The position numbers were made by a program, and so were the translations under genes. From positions 1 through 10,316 of the forward strand of contig CAZKHZ010000134.1 in NCBI GenBank assembly GCA_964552715.1: a DNA stretch of 10,316 bases, given 5' to 3'. Position 1 is the first letter of the stretch. Every line of letters starts with the position of its first letter. This document shows positions 7,008 to 10,316 of this stretch, one piece after another. A model generated the notes under the pieces. It saw only the letters and a list, made by a program, of their open reading frames with translations. It had not been told where the DNA came from and made no database searches. Source of the stretch: UBA7692 sp964552715. GTDB taxonomy: Bacteria; Bacteroidota; Bacteroidia; Chitinophagales; LD1.

Positions 7008-7565
7008 ATGGCAAAAAAGCAACTATCTGGAAGAAAGAATGGTGAATTGGCTACAAGACCCGAAGAACTGATTATCAATAAAATATTTTTGATAAGAGGT
7101 GAAAAGGTAATGCTTGACAGCGATTTGGCTGAGCTATTTGGCGTAGAAACAAAGCGACTAAAAGAACAAGTGCGAAGAAACATAGAACGTTTTCCAACAA
7201 GTTTCATGTTTGAATTAACTCTTGAAGAGGCTGAAAACTTGAGGTCGCAAATTGCGACCTCAAGTTGGGGCGGTAATAGATTTTCGCCTTTTGTATTTAC
7301 AGAACATGGTGTATTGATGTTGGCGAATGTTTTGCGAAGCGAATCGGCAATTAAAATGAGCATCAGAATCATAGAAATATTTGTGCAGATGCGCCAAGTG
7401 ATGCTTACCAACAAAGACATACTGCTAAAACTTGAGCAGTTGGAAAACAAAGTTGGTAATCACACAAAAGAGATTCAAGTAATTTTTGAATACTTGAAAG
7501 AATTGGTATCACCTCCGGTTGAGCCACGAAGTAAAATTGGATTTAAAGTAAAAGATAAAAAGTAA
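7008..7565 (+). CDS. ORF6N-domain protein inserted in the dcw operon
   Basis: A 185-residue soluble protein with an N-terminal ORF6N domain (about 20-105). Recognisable features are the VMLDSDLAELFGVETKRL stretch, RNIERFP (58-63), NLRSQIATSSWGG (77-89) and FTEHGVLML (97-105). Residues about 135-167 look like a coiled coil, and the end is basic. ORF6N is related to the phage KilA-N family, is presumed to bind DNA, and is widely scattered in Bacteroidota chromosomes; no cellular function is firmly known to me. The gene lies 3 nt after mraY and 4 nt before murD, so it is probably co-transcribed and coupled to both. No integrase, transposase, inverted ends or target duplication longer than about 4 bp is visible around it. 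A perfect palindrome lies inside it. The frame is intact, so it looks functional. Confidence 0.85.
   Translation: MAKKQLSGRKNGELATRPEELIINKIFLIRGEKVMLDSDLAELFGVETKRLKEQVRRNIERFPTSFMFELTLEEAENLRSQIATSSWGGNRFSPFVFTEHGVLMLANVLRSESAIKMSIRIIEIFVQMRQVMLTNKDILLKLEQLENKVGNHTKEIQVIFEYLKELVSPPVEPRSKIGFKVKDKK
7236..7266. repeat. Perfect 15+1+15 bp palindrome in the ORF6N gene
   Basis: The arm AACTTGAGGTCGCAA (7236-7250) is followed by a single central A (7251) and then the exact reverse complement TTGCGACCTCAAGTT (7252-7266). All 15 pairs match. It encodes residues 77-86 of the ORF6N protein plus the first base of codon 87, and uses AGG, TCG, GCG and ACC codons. No T-run follows, so it is not a typical intrinsic terminator. 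It could be a protein-binding site or an mRNA hairpin; this is inference. Confidence 0.9.
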
Positions 7566-7569
7566 GAAA

Positions 7570-8907
7570 GTGTCTAAACGAATAGCAATTCTTGGAGGCG
7601 GTGAAAGCGGAGTGGGCACAGCAGTGCTTGCTGCGAAACACGGCTATGATGTTTTCCTCAGCGATGGAGGAAGCATTAAACCAAAGTATGCTGAGGTTTT
7701 AAGAGAAAACGCTATTGAGTTTGAAAGTGGAAAGCATACAGAAGCAAAAATTTTGAATGCAGACGTGGTGATGAAAAGCCCTGGCATTCCGCACAAAGCA
7801 CCGATAGTTAAGAAGTTGATTGAAAAGGGTGTTCGTATTGTAAGCGAAATGGAATTTGCTGCACCATTCACCAATGCTCAAATCATTGGCATAGGTGGTT
7901 CTAATGGAAAAACTACAACAACTGCGCTTACCTATCATATCCTAAAAAATGCAGGATTGAAAGTAGGCTTAGGTGGCAATATTGGAAAGAGTTTTGCATG
8001 GCAGGTGGCTACAGAAGATTACGATTTTTATGTGTTGGAAATTTCAAGTTTTCAATTGGATGACATTCAAACTTTTCGCCCGAATGTTTCTGTAATGACA
8101 AACATTACACCCGACCATTTAGACAGATACAACTATGAATTGCAAAACTATGTGGAAGCAAAATTCAACATAGCAAAGTATCAAACCGAAACTGATTTTT
8201 TCATCTATTGTGCCGATGATGAAATTACTATGCAAAACATGGAGCGCTACCCCACTAAGGCACAAAAAATTCCTTTCAGCTTCTCAAAAGAGTTTGCTGA
8301 AGGCGGCTTTGTAAAAAACGAAACAATAATAATTAATCATCAAAATTCTCAGTTCACCATGAGTACATCAGAATTAGGCATCAAAGGACGCCACAACATC
8401 TACAATTCTTTAGCAGCAGGAATTGTGGCAAACGTTTACGGCTTGCGCAAAGAAGAAATTCGCCAAAGCCTTTGCGATTTCAAATCGTTGGAACATCGCT
8501 TAGAAAGCGTTACCAAGGTTAGAGGAGTAGAGTTCGTTAACGACTCTAAAGCTACTAACGTAAACAGCACTTGGTATGCGCTTGAAAGCATGAGCAAACC
8601 AGTGATTTGGATTGCGGGTGGTATTGACAAAGGCAACGACTACTCGGTGCTGGTGCCATTGGTACAAAAACGTGTAAAAGCATTGATTTGCCTTGGTGCA
8701 GACAATACGCCATTGCACGCTGCTTTTGGCAAAAGCGTTGACATCATGGTAAACACTTCAAACATGCACGATGCGGTGCGCATGGCATATCAACTCGGCA
8801 ATCCGGGTGATGTAGTTTTGCTTTCTCCTTCATGTGCTTCGTTCGATTTGTTTGAAAACTTTGAAGACAGAGGCAGAAGGTTTAAAGACGAAGTGATTAG
8901 ATTATAA
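7570..8907 (+). CDS. murD: UDP-MurNAc-L-Ala D-glutamate ligase MurD
   Basis: A 445-residue cytoplasmic Mur ligase that adds D-glutamate to UDP-MurNAc-L-Ala using ATP. The N-terminal nucleotide-fold motif AILGGGESGVG (6-16) and SPGIP (70-74) belong to the UDP-substrate domain. The P-loop reads GSNGKTTT (110-117) with Ser where many MurDs have Thr. Then come EISSFQL (157-163), TNITPDHLDRY (177-187), YVEAKFN (194-200, K198 being the likely carbamylated lysine), NDSKATN (324-330), AGGIDKG and SPSCASFD (419-426). All are typical and complete. The start is GTG at 7570; MSKRIAILGGG aligns with the family and no ATG offers a better start. It follows the ORF6N gene after 4 nt, so that gene separates it from mraY. 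Confidence 0.96.
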   Translation: MSKRIAILGGGESGVGTAVLAAKHGYDVFLSDGGSIKPKYAEVLRENAIEFESGKHTEAKILNADVVMKSPGIPHKAPIVKKLIEKGVRIVSEMEFAAPFTNAQIIGIGGSNGKTTTTALTYHILKNAGLKVGLGGNIGKSFAWQVATEDYDFYVLEISSFQLDDIQTFRPNVSVMTNITPDHLDRYNYELQNYVEAKFNIAKYQTETDFFIYCADDEITMQNMERYPTKAQKIPFSFSKEFAEGGFVKNETIIINHQNSQFTMSTSELGIKGRHNIYNSLAAGIVANVYGLRKEEIRQSLCDFKSLEHRLESVTKVRGVEFVNDSKATNVNSTWYALESMSKPVIWIAGGIDKGNDYSVLVPLVQKRVKALICLGADNTPLHAAFGKSVDIMVNTSNMHDAVRMAYQLGNPGDVVLLSPSCASFDLFENFEDRGRRFKDEVIRL

Positions 8908-8940
8908 TTTGATGATGATTCAAATCTTTAAATCTTCAAA

Positions 8941-10113
8941 TTGAATTCACCTAATATATTCAGGTTTCTGCAGGGCGATCGGCTGATATGGCTGGTGGTG
9001 TTTATGCTTATTGCTTTTTCTATGCTGGGCATTTACAGTTCCACAAGCACATTAGCATTTCGGTTACAAGGCGGCAACACCGAGTATTATGTGATGAAGC
9101 AATTCTTTTATGTACTGATTGGTTTAGCGTTGATGTTTGTAACGCATCTGGTGGACTATCGTTACTACTCGCGCATTGCCCAAGTGCTTTGGTTGATTTG
9201 TATTCCCTTATTGATATACACTATGTTTTTTGGAACTGAAATCAACAGTGCCAGTCGCTGGATCACAGTGCCGCTTGTTGGTTTAACCTTTCAAACTTCC
9301 GACCTTGCAAAGCTGGGTCTTATCATGTACTTGGCGCGTCAGTTGAGCTTGAAGCAAGATAACATCACCGACTTCAAGGAATCCTTTTTGCCCATTCTTG
9401 CACCCACAGTTATTACGGCATTGCTCGTTGCCCCCGACAATCTTTCTACAGCATTGATTATACTGTTCACGGGTGTATTTGTAATGTTCATTGGCAGAAT
9501 TTCATTAAAGCATATTGCATTGTTGTGTGGTGCTGCAACACTTTTTATGGCACTGTTTGTAATGTTGCTTTTTACGATGCCTGACAGCTTGTTGAAAGGG
9601 CGTATGAAAACATGGAAACATCGCATAGAAAACTTTAAGCAAGCAGGCGAAAATGTTGATGATGATTATCAAACGATGCAGGCAAAAATTGCTATTGCTA
9701 AAGGTGGTCTCTTCAACATAAACCCCGGAGGCAGCAATCAAAAGAATTTTTTGCCACATCCATATTCCGATTTTATTTATGCTATTATAATTGAAGAATA
9801 TGGCTTACTTGGTGGTGCCCTCGTTGTGTTCCTGTATCTATTTTTTCTCTATCGCTGCATACGCATTGTGCTGAAAGCACCCAAGGCATTTGGGGCTTTT
9901 CTTGCCGTTGGTTTGGGTATTGCACTCGTTATTCAAGCCATGATAAATATGGCGGTGGTTGTAAATCTTGTTCCAGTTACTGGGGTAACACTTCCATTGG
10001 TAAGCATGGGTGGAAGCAGTGCAATTTTTACCAGTATTGCTTTTGGCATTATTTTAAGTGTAAGCCGCAATGTAGAGTTGCAATCTGGCAATGAAGATTT
10101 GGCATTGGGTTAG
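8941..10113 (+). CDS. ftsW: Septal peptidoglycan polymerase FtsW
   Basis: A 390-residue polytopic SEDS protein that polymerises lipid II into septal glycan together with FtsI. Motifs: NSASRWI (102-108); QTSDLAKLG (118-126); AKGGLFN (253-259); the extracellular loop LPHPYSDFIYAIIIEEYG (271-288), whose D277 aligns with the catalytic aspartate of SEDS enzymes; and the C-terminal signature NLVPVTGVTLPLVSMGGSS (342-360). Length and motifs are complete. I chose the TTG at 8941: an in-frame TAA lies at 8929-8931, no in-frame ATG or GTG lies between it and the first membrane helix, and the next Met (residue 22) falls inside that helix. The gap to murD is 33 nt, AT-rich, and has a short hairpin reaching into the start codon. 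It is the last gene before a terminator; murG does not follow. Confidence 0.95.
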   Translation: MNSPNIFRFLQGDRLIWLVVFMLIAFSMLGIYSSTSTLAFRLQGGNTEYYVMKQFFYVLIGLALMFVTHLVDYRYYSRIAQVLWLICIPLLIYTMFFGTEINSASRWITVPLVGLTFQTSDLAKLGLIMYLARQLSLKQDNITDFKESFLPILAPTVITALLVAPDNLSTALIILFTGVFVMFIGRISLKHIALLCGAATLFMALFVMLLFTMPDSLLKGRMKTWKHRIENFKQAGENVDDDYQTMQAKIAIAKGGLFNINPGGSNQKNFLPHPYSDFIYAIIIEEYGLLGGALVVFLYLFFLYRCIRIVLKAPKAFGAFLAVGLGIALVIQAMINMAVVVNLVPVTGVTLPLVSMGGSSAIFTSIAFGIILSVSRNVELQSGNEDLALG

Positions 10114-10134
10114 TTATTTTTTACCACTAAAACA

Positions 10135-10173
10135 AAAAATCCCCGCTCAAAATTGAACGGGGATTTTTGTTTT
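10135..10173. terminator. Bidirectional intrinsic terminator after ftsW
   Basis: AAAAATCCCCG (10135-10145) pairs perfectly with CGGGGATTTTT (10158-10168). TCAA and TTGA in the 12-nt loop can pair further, and TTTT (10170-10173, after one G) extends the T-rich tail. The left arm's A-run gives a T-run on the minus strand, so the hairpin can end both the dcw transcript and the convergent minus-strand gene, whose stop is about 20 nt away. Confidence 0.9.
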
Positions 10174-10193
10174 ACGACAGTCTAATATCTCAC

Positions 10194-10316
10194 TTACTCT
10201 TTCAGCAAACGCTTCACTACGCTGCCTTGTGAGCTTGTAAGTTTAACTTGATAAATGGCGGAGGCAAGCATAGAAACATCTATGGTTTTGTTTCGGTACA
10301 TTTCTGTTGCTATTAC
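10194..10316 (-). CDS. C-terminus of a T9SS type A sorting-domain protein (partial)
   Basis: The last 40 codons and TAA of a gene running leftward from beyond the window; the 5' part is missing. The translated tail includes NKTIDVSMLASAIYQVKLTS and ends VVKRLLKE. This is the pattern of the type IX secretion C-terminal sorting domain (type A): a hydrophobic strand, L-A-S-x-I/V-Y, a K/L strand, then a basic valine-rich end. In T9SS organisms this domain directs secretion through the outer membrane, after which it is removed and the cargo is usually attached to the surface or released. The cargo part is not in view, so its function is unknown. It converges on ftsW and shares its terminator. Confidence 0.8.
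   Translation of the reverse strand, partial: VIATEMYRNKTIDVSMLASAIYQVKLTSSQGSVVKRLLKE

Noticed and set aside
7236..7266. The ORF6N palindrome as an intrinsic terminator
   Set aside because: The stem is followed by TGGGGCGG and not a T-run, and it lies mid-gene within an operon whose downstream genes are essential.
6905..7450. 181-codon minus-strand frame opposite the end of mraY and the ORF6N gene
   Set aside because: The plus-strand proteins both have clear family motifs and continuous operon spacing; the antisense product is low-complexity and unrecognised.
1..10316. CRISPR arrays, tRNA or rRNA genes, insertion sequences
   Set aside because: No regularly spaced long repeats, no cloverleaf-like or ribosomal sequence, and no transposase frame were seen on either strand.

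Overview
This window is the 5' half of a division and cell-wall (dcw) gene cluster from a member of the Bacteroidota. The evidence for that phylum is the gene order (mraZ, rsmH, FtsL-like, ftsI with a C-terminal PASTA domain, murE, mraY, murD, ftsW), the FtsL variant, the long hydrophilic insert in MraY, A-rich leaders in place of clear Shine-Dalgarno sites, an ORF6N-domain gene, and the C-terminus of a protein with a type IX secretion sorting signal at the right edge. Base composition looks moderately AT-rich (judged by eye). I cannot name a genus; a Chitinophagia/Sphingobacteriia-like relative is a guess.

Layout. Positions 1-307 hold no gene I can support. They contain a tandem array of DnaA-box-like 9-mers (71-133, with outliers at 147-155 and 224-232) next to an AT-rich stretch, and then three TGG-type MraZ boxes at an exact 10-bp period (250-274) just upstream of mraZ. 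Positions 308-10113 are one co-directional, tightly packed gene string. Most junctions are overlaps or gaps of 3-33 nt. The exception is a 124-nt gap before ftsI that carries two kinds of short repeat. Positions 10135-10173 form a strong bidirectional terminator. Beyond it, the end of a T9SS-exported protein gene runs in on the minus strand.

How the genes work together. MraZ is the cluster's transcriptional regulator and RsmH modifies 16S rRNA. MurD and MurE build the UDP-MurNAc-peptide by adding D-Glu and then the third residue, probably meso-diaminopimelate. MraY moves the precursor onto the undecaprenyl carrier as lipid I. FtsW polymerises lipid II and FtsI crosslinks it at the septum, with the FtsL-like protein as a small membrane partner of that machine.

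Two things do not fit a textbook cluster. First, an ORF6N (phage-type, KilA-N-related) gene sits exactly between mraY and murD and carries a perfect 15+1+15 bp palindrome inside its coding sequence. Second, the cluster stops after ftsW, so murG, murC, ftsQ, ftsA and ftsZ are not in their usual following position. I see no clear new multi-gene system. The best leads are the ORF6N gene with its palindrome and the origin-like array upstream of mraZ.
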